Source of the DNA: UBA3537 sp045561735
GTDB lineage: Bacteria > Bacteroidota > Bacteroidia > Flavobacteriales > Flavobacteriaceae
Length of the DNA: 64,000 bases
Direction: 5' to 3'
NCBI GenBank assembly: GCA_045561735.1
Contig: JBJKXC010000022.1
Coordinates: 15,646-79,645 of the forward strand
A program made the position numbers and the translations under genes. Below, in pieces: positions 1 to 9,796 of the stretch; the first letter of the stretch is position 1, and every line of letters begins with the position of its first letter. The notes below the pieces were generated by a model, which saw only the letters and a program-made list of their open reading frames with translations, did not search any database and was not told the DNA's origin.

Positions 1-1537
1 TGGTAGGGTAATAATTATCGCGGGTGTTTTTTTGATAATCAAAAGCGCCTCTCAAAGTAGCTGTTAGCTTTGGGGTTATTTTACCAACAATAGATAAGGC
101 TTGTCTAAAAGTGAATGATTTTTTTTCATCAACAACATATTTTGCCAGAGTGTAGGGGTTTGAAATTAAATCCCCTTCGTTCAAGGCAGAATAAATATCA
201 TCGTTCTCCCCAGTTTCTAGCAAAGAATAAATAGGCTGAAATTGTAACAACTGAGACACCACACTTTTTTGCATAAACACCTGTCCATTACCTACCGAGG
301 AGGCATTACCCTTCTTGTGTGAAACATTCGTTCTGGAGTATATATCAATTTTATCATTGAAAGCTTTTCTTTTTACACTTGAATTTAAAAAGACGCGTTT
401 GTTTGTAGTATTTACAATCACCCCTTCTTGGTCAAAAATACCCAAACTGAGTGCGTAATTTTTCTTAAAGTCTCCGCCTCTGTAACTTAGATTATAAGAA
501 CTTGTTTGGGCTAATTGATAAGTTTCATCTTGCCAGTCGGTACTAATTCCAGTCGACTCTGGATATGGAACTGAATAATCTTCAATTTCGGGATAATTAT
601 CAACGGTTAGGGCTTGTGAACCATCAAAGACACCAGCAGGTCTATCAGGGTTTGTTATTTCTTGGTAGATTTGATTTAAAGAACGTTGGTTCATATATGT
701 TTCAAAGCCTGGGCCATCCAATACATTTAATTTTTCTCTAACCGTGGTGAGATAGCTGTCAAATGTAAAGGATATTTTATCTTTCCCTTTGTTCTTATTC
801 GCAGACTTGGTAGTGATCAACACCACGCCATTAGCACCCCTTGCACCATAAACAGCAGTGGCAGCAGCATCTTTTAAAATCTCCATTTTTTCAATGTCAT
901 TGGGATTGATAAAGCTTAAAGAACTCTGCGCCCCACCCGAATTACCATTGCCTTCGGCGTCGGCAACTGGATTGATCGGAATTCCATCAAGGACATATAA
1001 AGGTTGGGTCCCACCAAGCATGGAATTCGTGCCGCGAATAGAAATACCGATTCCACCCCCTGGTTCTGCACTTTCAGTCACAACAACACCTGCCACTTGA
1101 CCTTGCAATAAACTCTCTAAAGTTGCGGCTCTGTTTTGCTCTAATTGTTCGCTTTTGAGCTGGGTGATAGAGCCTGAAAGATCTTTTTTACTGACATCAA
1201 AATAACCAACACTGATCGTTACTTCGTCCAAGGCATCAAGACTTGGTTCCATTAAAGCAATAACTTCTGATTGCTGAACTTCAATTTCAATGGTTTTAAA
1301 GCCCACATACGAAACAATTAAAACTTGTCCTTTTTGTGCAGTGATTTTAAAATTCCCATCAAAATCAGAGCTGACACCTGTGCTAGTATCCTTGATGATG
1401 ATGGTGGCCCCTGCCAGCGGAATATTGGTTTCATTTTCAATGACTTTACCAGAAACTTCAAAACTTTGAGCTGACAAAGTCATTGTAAATATTGAAACTA
1501 TCAATATCAAAAGCTTCTTTGAATAATTATACCTCAT
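1..1537 (-). CDS. SusC-like TonB-dependent receptor, N-terminal part (runs off the left edge)
   Basis: About 512 N-terminal residues of a SusC/RagA outer-membrane oligosaccharide importer are present; the C-terminal barrel lies outside the window. After a signal peptide ending in LSAQ comes a carboxypeptidase-D-regulatory-like domain (GKVIENETNIPLAGATI), then a TonB box region (LDEVTISVGYFD) and a plug with the SusC hallmarks SIRGTNS, PLYVLDGIPI and YGARGANGVVLITTK. The ATG at 1537 is 6 bp after the stop of the sulfatase at 1544-3046, so the two are probably co-transcribed. Since region A already has its own SusC/SusD pair, this receptor probably opens a separate PUL to the left. The expected SusD would be outside the window. 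Confidence 0.93.
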   Translation of the reverse strand, partial: MRYNYSKKLLILIVSIFTMTLSAQSFEVSGKVIENETNIPLAGATIIIKDTSTGVSSDFDGNFKITAQKGQVLIVSYVGFKTIEIEVQQSEVIALMEPSLDALDEVTISVGYFDVSKKDLSGSITQLKSEQLEQNRAATLESLLQGQVAGVVVTESAEPGGGIGISIRGTNSMLGGTQPLYVLDGIPINPVADAEGNGNSGGAQSSLSFINPNDIEKMEILKDAAATAVYGARGANGVVLITTKSANKNKGKDKISFTFDSYLTTVREKLNVLDGPGFETYMNQRSLNQIYQEITNPDRPAGVFDGSQALTVDNYPEIEDYSVPYPESTGISTDWQDETYQLAQTSSYNLSYRGGDFKKNYALSLGIFDQEGVIVNTTNKRVFLNSSVKRKAFNDKIDIYSRTNVSHKKGNASSVGNGQVFMQKSVVSQLLQFQPIYSLLETGENDDIYSALNEGDLISNPYTLAKYVVDEKKSFTFRQALSIVGKITPKLTATLRGAFDYQKNTRDNYYPT

Positions 1538-1543
1538 TTTATT

Positions 1544-3046
1544 TTATTTATTCTTTTTAATATTTTTCTCTTTCAGTACCTTTCTAAGCCACCAATCGCG
1601 GTCGGCTCTGTACTTAAATTGAGCCTTTAAATTTTTAGCTTCTTGCCTAAGATTTAATTCAATTGCATCATATGCCTCTGAATTAATCAAGTTAACCATT
1701 TCTCCGGGATCATTTTTAAGATCATATAATTCATCAATATCATTTTTAAGAAAGGCGTCCACCAATTTATAGCGATCGGTGCGAACCGCAATCTGATTAG
1801 GACCCGCATAAGGCCAATAGGTATCTAAATAATATTCAAATAAAATAGAAGTTCTCCATTTATCTCCTGAACCCCCATTCAATAAATTTAACATGGAATC
1901 ACCCTGCATATAGCCAGGAATTTCAACACCTGCCATATCCAAAATTGTAGGCGCCATGTCAATGTTAAGACATTGCTGCTTTACAACCGTTTTTTGCTTT
2001 ATTAATTTTGGATAGCGAATGAGCATGGGTACGCGCATGGAATTTTCATAAGCCAAACGTTTGTCATTAAATGTGTGCTCCCCTAAAAAATAGCCATTAT
2101 CACTGCTGTAAATAATTACAGTGTTGTCCAATTCACCAAGAGCCTCAAGTGTTTTTAACACTTCTCCTAACGACTCATCTATGGCTGCGATACATCTTAA
2201 AAGATCCATATTTTTTTCATAATTGATGGGCCATTCCTGTTCTGGAAGTTCTGAAGGAATCGGAAGATTTTTTTTCCAATCAAAACCATATGTTTTTTTA
2301 CGTTGCCACTCCGGTTTACCCTTAAAGGTTTCTTTGTGGGTATCATAAGGAGGGGGCGGTAAAACCGCCTCTTCATATAAATCCTTGTGCCTTTCAGCAG
2401 GCAAATGAGGCTCATGAACTGCCTTGTGCCAAAGATTCAAACTAAAAGGCTTAGTTGGGTCTCTTTTCTCATTTAACCAAGCAATCGCTTTATCAGTAAG
2501 AATATCAGTCATATACCCTTTTTCAATATATTCTTTTCCATTGTCATTAACAGGGGGATCTATGTATTTACCTTGACCTATAAAGCTATACCAATAATCA
2601 AAACCAGGCCGAATATGGTCTTTTCCTTTTTTATGGGCCATATGGATTTTACCAATATGAGCCGTTTCATAGCCTGCGTTCTGTAAATGAACCGTATAGG
2701 GTGCAAAAGTATCCCAATTGGGATCAACATGTCTGTTGTTTTGATTAACGCCGTGAATGTGAGGGTAGGTGCCTGTTAAAAAACTGGCGCGAGAAGGTGA
2801 ACAAATTGATTGAGTTACAAAAAAATTCTCAATATTGGCACCTTCTTTGCAAAGACGGTCAATATTGGGCGTTTTTAAAAAAGGATAGCGGCCCATAAAC
2901 CCAACAGCATCAAAAGGCTGATCGTCTACCAAAATAAATAAAAAGTTTGGAGGATTGGCTGTTTCTAATAACTGATTAGACTGTGAATATAGTACGAAAT
3001 TAGTACTTAGAAAAAAAACAAAAAAAGTAAGTAAAATACGCTTCAT
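1544..3046 (-). CDS. Secreted formylglycine-dependent sulfatase (S1 family)
   Basis: A 500-residue type I sulfatase that should remove sulfate esters from a polysaccharide, most likely in the periplasm. It has a signal peptide ending near LYSQ, an Asp-Asp metal-binding pair at residues 41-42 (LVDDQ), and the maturation motif C82-S-P-S-R86 followed by ASFLTGTYP. A second metal-site segment, YSSDNGYFLGEH, comes later. The GFDYWYSFIGQG segment resembles GlcNAc-6-O-sulfatase-like members, but I cannot assign a subfamily or substrate safely. It sits 124 bp after the MFS gene and 6 bp before the truncated SusC, so it probably belongs with the next PUL rather than the beta-glucan genes. Its activity needs a formylglycine-generating enzyme, which is not encoded in the window. 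Confidence 0.93.
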   Translation of the reverse strand: MKRILLTFFVFFLSTNFVLYSQSNQLLETANPPNFLFILVDDQPFDAVGFMGRYPFLKTPNIDRLCKEGANIENFFVTQSICSPSRASFLTGTYPHIHGVNQNNRHVDPNWDTFAPYTVHLQNAGYETAHIGKIHMAHKKGKDHIRPGFDYWYSFIGQGKYIDPPVNDNGKEYIEKGYMTDILTDKAIAWLNEKRDPTKPFSLNLWHKAVHEPHLPAERHKDLYEEAVLPPPPYDTHKETFKGKPEWQRKKTYGFDWKKNLPIPSELPEQEWPINYEKNMDLLRCIAAIDESLGEVLKTLEALGELDNTVIIYSSDNGYFLGEHTFNDKRLAYENSMRVPMLIRYPKLIKQKTVVKQQCLNIDMAPTILDMAGVEIPGYMQGDSMLNLLNGGSGDKWRTSILFEYYLDTYWPYAGPNQIAVRTDRYKLVDAFLKNDIDELYDLKNDPGEMVNLINSEAYDAIELNLRQEAKNLKAQFKYRADRDWWLRKVLKEKNIKKNK

Positions 3047-3170
3047 TTATTTTAAAAGTTTATGAATTTGTAATATCTCAAATATAATTAAAAACAAAGT
3101 ATGATATGATAGTTTTGATTCAAAACACACAAAAAATGAGGCTTATCTCTTATTTATATTAAAACATAAA

Positions 3171-4706
3171 TTAATTTTGAAGCGATAATTCTAATTCTTC
3201 TAAAGACTTCCCTTTAGTCTCTGGTAATATTTTCAGAAGAATAAAAAATCCGATAAGGGCAATAAATCCAAAAATAAAGAATGTGAGAGAATTTCCTAAA
3301 TTAGATAATTCCCATGGGAAAATAAGTTGAACTAAAGAACTAATTAATGAATTTATAAAAGCGATAACGCCAATGGCCATGCCTTTAAACTTTAATGGAA
3401 ATAATTCGGACAATAATACCCACATGACAGGACCTAATGAAAAAGCAAAACAAGCAATAAAACCCAAAATTCCAATCAACACCAATATGGCGTTAATATT
3501 TGTAGCGGTCTCTAAAATCTCACCATCGTTTTTAGTGTAAATTTGGTTGCCTAAAATGGCTTTCACCTCTTTTTTAAAATCAACATCACTCTTAAATGTT
3601 TTATCGGCTAAGACATACAATTCGTTGGAATTTGTAAACTCAAAAGTAGCAATATTTGCAGGTTTAAGTTGATAGGTAGCTTGGCCAAATCCATAAGAAC
3701 ACAACAGTAAACTCAAGGCAATTCCAGCCGTTCCAAAAAGTAACAAAGGACGCCTTCCCATTCTGTCAATTAAATAAATCGCTACAAAAGTGAAAATTAC
3801 TGAGGTGGTACTTAATAAAACGCCTGAAGAAAAAGAAGCGTCAGTTCCAATACCTGTTTGCTTAAATATAGAAGTCGCATAAAAATAAACCGCGTTAATC
3901 CCTGTAATTTGCTGTAAAACTCCGATCACTAAACCGATTATCAAAACAAATCGGAGAGATTTATTAAATAAATCTTTGAGTTTTAATTTAGATTTATTTT
4001 GATCAGAAAGTACTCCTTTTTCAATTGAATTAATTTCTTGAGCGCCCCGTTTCTCTCCGTGAAGTTGCATTAAAATTACTTTGGCATGTTGGCGTTCGCC
4101 TTTGAGGTACAACCAACGGGGGCTCTTTGGAACAAAAAATAAAAAAATGAAATAGAGCATCGCCGGAAAAAACTCAACACCTAGCATCCACCGCCAAACA
4201 GTTTCATCGCTTAGAAATGTATTTTCCGGAGTGTTGAATTTATTAAAAAAGTAGTTGCTTAAAAAAGCGGCGAAAAAACCAAAAACAATATTTAATTGCT
4301 GAAGCGTAACAAGTTTCCCTCTGTCTTCAGCAGTCGCAATTTCTGCGATGAATATAGGTGCTAAGACCAAAGCCGCCCCAAAAGCGAGTCCACCTATCAT
4401 TCTTGCAATGTAAAGCATCTCATAAGAATTGGCATATGCAGAGAGTAGCGCAGAAAAGGCATACAAAAAGGCTACCGCAACAAGCATTTTTCTTCTACCT
4501 ATTAAATCACTCAGACGGCCCGAAAATAGCATCGCAAACATCGCAGCAAAAGAGGGAGAACTCACCACCCAACCAGCTTGAATTTCGTTCAAGTCAAACT
4601 CAGGTCCAGCAAAGGACATCACCCCAGAAATGATACCCGCATCAAATCCAAATAAAAAGCCTCCAAGAGAGACAACAAAAGCAATAAAAATAATGTTATT
4701 TTTCAT
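3171..4706 (-). CDS. MFS sugar porter (sugar:H+ symporter type)
   Basis: A 511-residue inner-membrane transporter of the major facilitator sugar-porter family (XylE/GLUT-like), probably importing the monosaccharide freed by region A enzymes. Family signatures are clear: GGFLFGFDAGIISG in TM1, the loop motif GRLSDLIGRRK, PKSPRWLYLKG after TM6, DRMGRRPLL in the second half, and PETKGKSLEELE at the C-terminus. The usual 12 hydrophobic segments can be traced. About 50 polar residues between roughly 350 and 400 (around NELYVLADKTFKSD) form an enlarged loop between late helices. It starts 21 bp after the GH30 stop, so it is probably the last gene of the beta-glucan operon. Glucose is the likely substrate by context; specificity cannot be read from the sequence. 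Confidence 0.93.
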   Translation of the reverse strand: MKNNIIFIAFVVSLGGFLFGFDAGIISGVMSFAGPEFDLNEIQAGWVVSSPSFAAMFAMLFSGRLSDLIGRRKMLVAVAFLYAFSALLSAYANSYEMLYIARMIGGLAFGAALVLAPIFIAEIATAEDRGKLVTLQQLNIVFGFFAAFLSNYFFNKFNTPENTFLSDETVWRWMLGVEFFPAMLYFIFLFFVPKSPRWLYLKGERQHAKVILMQLHGEKRGAQEINSIEKGVLSDQNKSKLKLKDLFNKSLRFVLIIGLVIGVLQQITGINAVYFYATSIFKQTGIGTDASFSSGVLLSTTSVIFTFVAIYLIDRMGRRPLLLFGTAGIALSLLLCSYGFGQATYQLKPANIATFEFTNSNELYVLADKTFKSDVDFKKEVKAILGNQIYTKNDGEILETATNINAILVLIGILGFIACFAFSLGPVMWVLLSELFPLKFKGMAIGVIAFINSLISSLVQLIFPWELSNLGNSLTFFIFGFIALIGFFILLKILPETKGKSLEELELSLQN

Positions 4707-4727
4707 AACTAGAAGCTTTAGGAAGTG

Positions 4728-6191
4728 TTAGTAAATAATTGTTTGCATGGCACGTGGTTCAATTTCAAATACAGATTCAGTGTCTCCAACAATAAGCTTG
4801 TATGTTACAGATTGATCTTGAGGATTCATCACTACAGTAACTATACGGCCATCTTGATTTTGAAAAGAGGTGCTTTCAATAGTAGTCCGGCTGGCTGAGG
4901 TACTGAGGCGCAGTGCGCCTGGTTTGATGAATTTTGAAAAATGGCCAATGTAATAATAAGTAGGGGTAAATATAAGCTTATTTGATTTGGTGTCTGCATG
5001 AATGGGTGCAAAACAAAAGTTCTGAACGTGGTTGGGCCCACCGCGTTCATCTAATAAAATATTCCAATCGGTCCAACCTACAGTACCACTATTAAAATCA
5101 TTGATCATTGAATTTCCGTAACGTTCGGCGTTGGGCCAATGCTGCAAACGCTCATAAGCAAATCCTTCTTGACATCCTTCTGTAAATAATAAATTTTTAT
5201 CAGGAAAAGAGGCCTTGATGTTCTTAAGATTGTCGTAATTGGGTAAACTACCGGTCCATGTTTCATACCAATGGAATCCTATACCCCATGCGTATTTAGA
5301 AGCTTCTGGATCCTCAAAAATTGTGTTCGCTCGGTTCGAAATTAAATCTCTGTTGTGGTCCCATACAACTATTTTTTTATTGCCATGCCCCGCTTTTTCA
5401 AGCGTGGGTCCCAAAAAGTATTTTAGAAAGTCGCGCTCCTCTTCAGCGGTGTAAATACAAGATTCCCAACGCTGTGTGGCCATAGGTTCGTTTTGTATAG
5501 TAAGCCCCCATACAGGAATATTTTGGGCCTCATAAGCCTCAATAAATTTAAGATAATAGTTGGCCCAAGATTGACGAAATTCTGGGCGTAATTTACCCCC
5601 CCTTAGCATGTGGTTATTGGTCTTCATAAATGCTGGAGGACTCCAGGGGCTGGCATAAAATACCAATTTATCTCCTATGATAGCCTGCGCTCTTTTTATC
5701 ATGGGAATGCGTTTTTCTAAATCCTTTTCAATTGAAAAAGAGTTGAGCTCCGCATCGCCCTCGTCAATGTAGGTATGACTCGCTAACCCAAAATCACTGC
5801 TATGTATACTGGTTCTAATGATGTTATACCCAATTCCTTCGGCACCATAATAGGCCTCTAATAATTGGTTTTGTATCTCTGAACTAAGCTTGGAAAAAAC
5901 TTCTGAGGAAGCATCTGTAATGGCACCTCCAATGCCTAAATACTTTTGAAATTTTTTATTTGGGTTTACAAAAATAGACACCTCTGTCTCTAAGGGTTGA
6001 ACACTTTTTTTGAAAATTTGGTCTGGCTGTTTTGTCAGTCTCAGATCGGTATCCTTGGCGGTTGTATACAGTAGAATATTTTTGTCTAAAAAATTCATTT
6101 CAATATTATTGGGTATAGAATTTTGTGCCAACAGTACTGTTGGTAATATCAGAAAAAAAAGACTGTGAAATATTTTTGTTTTGTGAGTCAT
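4728..6191 (-). CDS. GH30 glycoside hydrolase, probable beta-1,6-glucanase or beta-glucosidase
   Basis: A 487-residue retaining hydrolase of family GH30. The start is placed at the ATG at 6191 because it gives a signal peptide (MTHKTKIFHSLFFLILP, cleavage near LLAQ); the frame is open for 33 more codons, but that would overlap the GH16 gene and bury the signal. Visible motifs are GIGGAITDAS (residues 87-96), SPWSPPAFMK (181-190), acid/base Glu235 in TIQNEP and nucleophile Glu338 in LFTEG. A short C-terminal beta-sandwich follows the barrel. There is no T9SS tail and no lipobox, so it is probably periplasmic. In marine laminarin PULs, GH30 enzymes remove beta-1,6-linked glucose branches, which fits the GH16 and GH5 neighbours. 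The gene starts 19 bp after the GH16 stop. Confidence 0.9.
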   Translation of the reverse strand: MTHKTKIFHSLFFLILPTVLLAQNSIPNNIEMNFLDKNILLYTTAKDTDLRLTKQPDQIFKKSVQPLETEVSIFVNPNKKFQKYLGIGGAITDASSEVFSKLSSEIQNQLLEAYYGAEGIGYNIIRTSIHSSDFGLASHTYIDEGDAELNSFSIEKDLEKRIPMIKRAQAIIGDKLVFYASPWSPPAFMKTNNHMLRGGKLRPEFRQSWANYYLKFIEAYEAQNIPVWGLTIQNEPMATQRWESCIYTAEEERDFLKYFLGPTLEKAGHGNKKIVVWDHNRDLISNRANTIFEDPEASKYAWGIGFHWYETWTGSLPNYDNLKNIKASFPDKNLLFTEGCQEGFAYERLQHWPNAERYGNSMINDFNSGTVGWTDWNILLDERGGPNHVQNFCFAPIHADTKSNKLIFTPTYYYIGHFSKFIKPGALRLSTSASRTTIESTSFQNQDGRIVTVVMNPQDQSVTYKLIVGDTESVFEIEPRAMQTIIY

Positions 6192-6210
6192 TTTAGTTGT
6201 TTTAAAGGAC

Positions 6211-7056
6211 TTATTTTCTGTATTCGTGCTTGACCCAATCCACTTCCATGACCCACTCTCCACGCATTGGTGAATCGGTAATTTTTGCAAAATTTAAAAT
6301 CGCAAACATGGGTTCTGGATAATTGTCACCAAGGCCTTCATTTCTGTAAATTTCCTTACCATCCAATCGATATAAAAGGTCTGACCCCTCCCACTCTACG
6401 GAATATTCATGATAGTCGTTGAGAGTCGCATCAAAACCTTTGCGAAGACTCCACCAATCCCCCTCGTCGCATTTCCCTAAACTCTTGATTGCACCTGCCG
6501 TATAGTGGTCTTTTTGGTGGTCACCATGATGTTCAAAAATATCAATTTCACCAGAACCAGTTGTGGGCCAGCAAATGTATTCATCGGGCTCCTGCACTGG
6601 TGGTTCATTATTTTGAGCCCCCAATATCCACCAGGCTGGAAACATACTGGCTTTACCATTGGCTGAAAGTCTAAGTCTTGCAGTCCATTTTCCTTTGATG
6701 AATTCTCTTCGGTTTTTTGAAGCAATACGTCCCGCCACGTATTGAGTTTCTGAATGTTGGTTATCGAATTTATCAAAATTATCGCAAGCGATTTTATCCT
6801 CTATATTGACAACTCTTAATTTTAAGGTCCCGTCACTTACTTCTCTCGTATTATAGGCATTATCTGGTACATAACAATGGGTTTCATTATTAACCCAAAT
6901 GCGTTGGTCTTGCCAATTACTGGTGTCAAATTTTTTAAAATCATCAAAAAAATCAACCTCCCAATCTTCTGAAGAAGACGGGTACTTTGTCTCACACGAA
7001 CTGAGTACTGAAATTAATGTCACAATAAGAAAAAGGGTAGATGTGTTTAGCCTCAT
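6211..7056 (-). CDS. GH16 endo-glycanase lipoprotein (beta-glucanase/laminarinase-like)
   Basis: A 281-residue GH16 enzyme with a lipoprotein signal (hydrophobic stretch, then LSSC, Cys21), so it is membrane anchored. The catalytic signature is E170-I-D172-I-F-E175, matching the ExDxxE pattern of the GH16 clan: Glu170 nucleophile and Glu175 acid/base. Flanking beta-jellyroll segments are recognisable, including KGKWTARLRLSANG, MFPAWWILG and HEYSVEWEG. Context (GH5, GH30, glucose-type MFS) favours an endo-beta-1,3-glucanase. However, the sequence after the motif (HHGDH) differs from the usual MEYVG of laminarinases, so another beta-glucan or galactan specificity remains possible. It lies 27 bp after the GH5 gene and 19 bp before the GH30 gene. 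Confidence 0.88.
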   Translation of the reverse strand: MRLNTSTLFLIVTLISVLSSCETKYPSSSEDWEVDFFDDFKKFDTSNWQDQRIWVNNETHCYVPDNAYNTREVSDGTLKLRVVNIEDKIACDNFDKFDNQHSETQYVAGRIASKNRREFIKGKWTARLRLSANGKASMFPAWWILGAQNNEPPVQEPDEYICWPTTGSGEIDIFEHHGDHQKDHYTAGAIKSLGKCDEGDWWSLRKGFDATLNDYHEYSVEWEGSDLLYRLDGKEIYRNEGLGDNYPEPMFAILNFAKITDSPMRGEWVMEVDWVKHEYRK

Positions 7057-7083
7057 TAAAATTAATATTTTAGATTTTTTGGG

Positions 7084-9783
7084 TTAATTTTTATACAGTT
7101 TTTTATGAAAAATTCTATTTTCTGATTCAACACGAACAAAATAGAGTCCGGATTCAATCGCTGGTAATTGTAGCTGAACAGAAGACGAAGATTCAATATA
7201 CGTACGGCTGTAAATTTCACGTCCGTTCGTGTCATACAAAATAACAGAATCAATTGGGTTGGATTCAAAATTGATGTATAACTTATCATTAACAGGATTT
7301 GGATACATTCTTAAAATACCTTCAAATTGAATATTTTCTTCCATTCCCAAATTTTGATCTGAATAAGTGAATTTTAACCAATTGATATTAAAACCAGGCT
7401 GTAAAACAGTCATTTTAAGCGTGTAGGTACCTTTGGAAAGTTGAACCTCATCGGTTAATGTATACCAAGTTTGCCAACCTCCAGTAATTGGAATTGGAAA
7501 CCATCCCAAGCTTTCAGTGGATTCATTATCAACCATTTCAAATTCTACTATGCCTTGTTGATAACTGGCTGCATAACGAATTTGAAAATCGTAAAGGCCA
7601 GTTTCATCTACATAGACAAGGTATTCGGCATAATCCCCAGAATGGGTCTGACCAATGTTATTGCCTCCAAAAATATCAGTGGTAGGTTCTACACTCAATC
7701 CCAATTGTGTATTAAAATCTTCGGCTTCAATTTTACCAGGTATTAATTTTCTTTCTGGAAGCGAGTTCGTAACTGGGAAATTCGTGAATTCAGCAAGTAT
7801 ATAATTATCAAATATTGAATTTATAACATGACCTGTATGATCGATGGTAATATTTTGTTGAAAATTTAAAAATTCTGTCATTTCAAACAAAATAGTACGA
7901 TCATTTGAGGGATCTATCTGGATGGACTCCACTGTACTTGAAATTCCATCAATATCAATATTGAAATCATCAGAGTTCAAGTTCTGGCCTTGTGTAATAG
8001 GGTGATTTAAAACCAATCTTATGGACTTTTCATCGTCCAGTATGTTTGCCCCTATAGGTTCGAAATTGGGGATGGATTCATGAGCCTCCTCAAACTCAAT
8101 ACTGCCAACATTAAACTCGTTATCACCAATAATCTTAACTTTTAAAACATGGGTGCCTGAAGCTAAGTAAACACCCCCGGTAACCCCGTTAACAAAATTA
8201 GACCAACCACCAGTGTTGTTCATTAAAATAGGTTCAGAAATGTCGACTTCATCTAAAAACAGCTTTAGCTTACCTCCAGATTCTGGGGAAGCATAACGAA
8301 TACTAAGATCATAAAAGCCTGTAGAACTAATGTTTACGGTATAGTTCATCCATTCCCCATCATTAATGTAACCAATGTGGTAGCCATTAGAATTAAAGGT
8401 GTCTGTATTACTTTGAATATCAACGCCGTCATTGCGGTAATTCCAGCCCTTATTCCATGCTTCATATGAGCCAGTATCGATGCTGTAGTCTACATAATCG
8501 TTATCGTTGTAAGCAATCCCGTTGATCCCTAAGTCATAATCTGATAAATAAACGACTCCAGGAATTTGATGGTCCGAATAAGGCATCAACGCATCATCCT
8601 GGGGGAGTCGCAATTGAGCGTCAACAACATCTTTAAAAAAGGTAGTGTTAGAGAGTAATAAATCTGTTGTGAGTTGACTTAGTCCCGATATGGCATTACT
8701 CACGCTTGGGACAGGACCTTCTCCTTTCCAATAATCAATGATTGCCTCATAGTTAGAATTAGAAGAAATAGAATAGGGAGATACAATGGTTTCGATTCGT
8801 TTGTAAGGCCAAGAAGCCCATCCAATGTTGTTGTCTTCATATAACTTGAACGCATCTCGGTACCAAGTATTGGAATTTTCACCCGTTTCACCACACCATA
8901 GTGGGACATTATATTGATCTCGCATTCCAAGAACCCAGTCCAGTGAATCATCATTATTGTAGGACCAGTATTTATGAAAACTGTAAACCATATTATTATC
9001 CCAAGGAGGAGTCAATCCTGTGAAATCATTGGCATATCCATTGCCCTCAATATATATTATGTGATTGGTGTCAACAGCGCGAATGGCATTTGTAATTTGA
9101 ACATATAAATTTCTGAGCTCATAGTTGCCCAAAGTCCAGTTTACTTCATTCAACAAATCATAACCTCCGATCCAAGGTTCATCTTTATAGCGGTCGGCCA
9201 ATTGTGCCCAAAGCGCAACGGTTTTACTTTTGTTAAAATCGCTTTCCCACAATGAGGGTAAATCGGGGTTGTAATCTGATATACCCGAATTCGCACCCTG
9301 CCCACCGGGTGCCGCATGTAAATCAAGAATGAGGTATATTTGGTTGGCTTCACACCAATCTAACAAATCATCAACCATTTCAAAGCCTTTACTAAGCCAA
9401 GTGTTCTGACCTTCGACAGGTTCTTCTTGTATTGGAAGCGTAAAGAGATTATAATGCATCGCGAGTCGAACGCTGTTATAGCCTAAGTTAGCCAGGTTTT
9501 CAATATCTGTTTCAGTTACGAAATTAGCCAACCAATTGTCATAAAATATTTGGGTTTCTTCCTCACCTATCAAAGCGGTTAGATTATCTTTAAATTCATA
9601 TTGTGTGTCGGCACCACCAACAGAATTCATCATATATCCTTCCTGAAGCATCCAGCCACCAAGACCTGCACCTTTTAATATGATTTCTTGATTATTATCG
9701 TCTACAATTTTAGATCCGGAGGTGCTTAAAAGTTGGGCATGTGAGACATAAAAAAAAAGGCTGAGGGCTATTAAAATTCGCAT
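7084..9783 (-). CDS. GH5 glycanase with two CBM6-like modules and T9SS tail
   Basis: A large 899-residue enzyme secreted by the type IX system. In order: signal peptide (1-16, ending SHAQ); GH5 TIM barrel (about 20-390) with GAGLGGWMLQEG, DLHAAPGGQ, acid/base Glu213 (LLNEVN) and nucleophile Glu299 (WCGETGE); a CBM6-like module (about 410-562) with NDGEWMNYTV and a YDLSIRYASPE strand; an Ig/SwmB-like domain (about 570-680); a second CBM6-like module (about 683-804) with KIEAEDF and SGDYAEYLVYV; and a T9SS sorting domain (about 825-899) with MYPNPVNDKLYI. The GGWMLQEG and DLHAAPGG segments recall exo/endo-beta-1,3-glucanase-like GH5 members. Two binding modules suggest that it works on insoluble or high-mass glucan at the surface. 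It follows the SusE-position gene by 13 bp. Confidence 0.9.
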   Translation of the reverse strand: MRILIALSLFFYVSHAQLLSTSGSKIVDDNNQEIILKGAGLGGWMLQEGYMMNSVGGADTQYEFKDNLTALIGEEETQIFYDNWLANFVTETDIENLANLGYNSVRLAMHYNLFTLPIQEEPVEGQNTWLSKGFEMVDDLLDWCEANQIYLILDLHAAPGGQGANSGISDYNPDLPSLWESDFNKSKTVALWAQLADRYKDEPWIGGYDLLNEVNWTLGNYELRNLYVQITNAIRAVDTNHIIYIEGNGYANDFTGLTPPWDNNMVYSFHKYWSYNNDDSLDWVLGMRDQYNVPLWCGETGENSNTWYRDAFKLYEDNNIGWASWPYKRIETIVSPYSISSNSNYEAIIDYWKGEGPVPSVSNAISGLSQLTTDLLLSNTTFFKDVVDAQLRLPQDDALMPYSDHQIPGVVYLSDYDLGINGIAYNDNDYVDYSIDTGSYEAWNKGWNYRNDGVDIQSNTDTFNSNGYHIGYINDGEWMNYTVNISSTGFYDLSIRYASPESGGKLKLFLDEVDISEPILMNNTGGWSNFVNGVTGGVYLASGTHVLKVKIIGDNEFNVGSIEFEEAHESIPNFEPIGANILDDEKSIRLVLNHPITQGQNLNSDDFNIDIDGISSTVESIQIDPSNDRTILFEMTEFLNFQQNITIDHTGHVINSIFDNYILAEFTNFPVTNSLPERKLIPGKIEAEDFNTQLGLSVEPTTDIFGGNNIGQTHSGDYAEYLVYVDETGLYDFQIRYAASYQQGIVEFEMVDNESTESLGWFPIPITGGWQTWYTLTDEVQLSKGTYTLKMTVLQPGFNINWLKFTYSDQNLGMEENIQFEGILRMYPNPVNDKLYINFESNPIDSVILYDTNGREIYSRTYIESSSSVQLQLPAIESGLYFVRVESENRIFHKKLYKN

Positions 9784-9796
9784 AGATGTTTATCGA

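Noticed and set aside
3079..3086. TATATTTG on the minus strand upstream of the sulfatase as a promoter.
   Set aside because: It matches the -7 consensus, but no -33 box lies at suitable spacing and the region is AT-rich. Not listed as a feature.
6192..6290. N-terminal extension of the GH30 gene to an upstream ATG.
   Set aside because: It would overlap the GH16 coding end and place 33 polar residues before an otherwise good signal peptide; the ATG at 6191 is preferred.
6211..7056. Calling the GH16 enzyme a definite laminarinase.
   Set aside because: The residues after the catalytic motif differ from the usual laminarinase pattern, so only the GH16 family is claimed.
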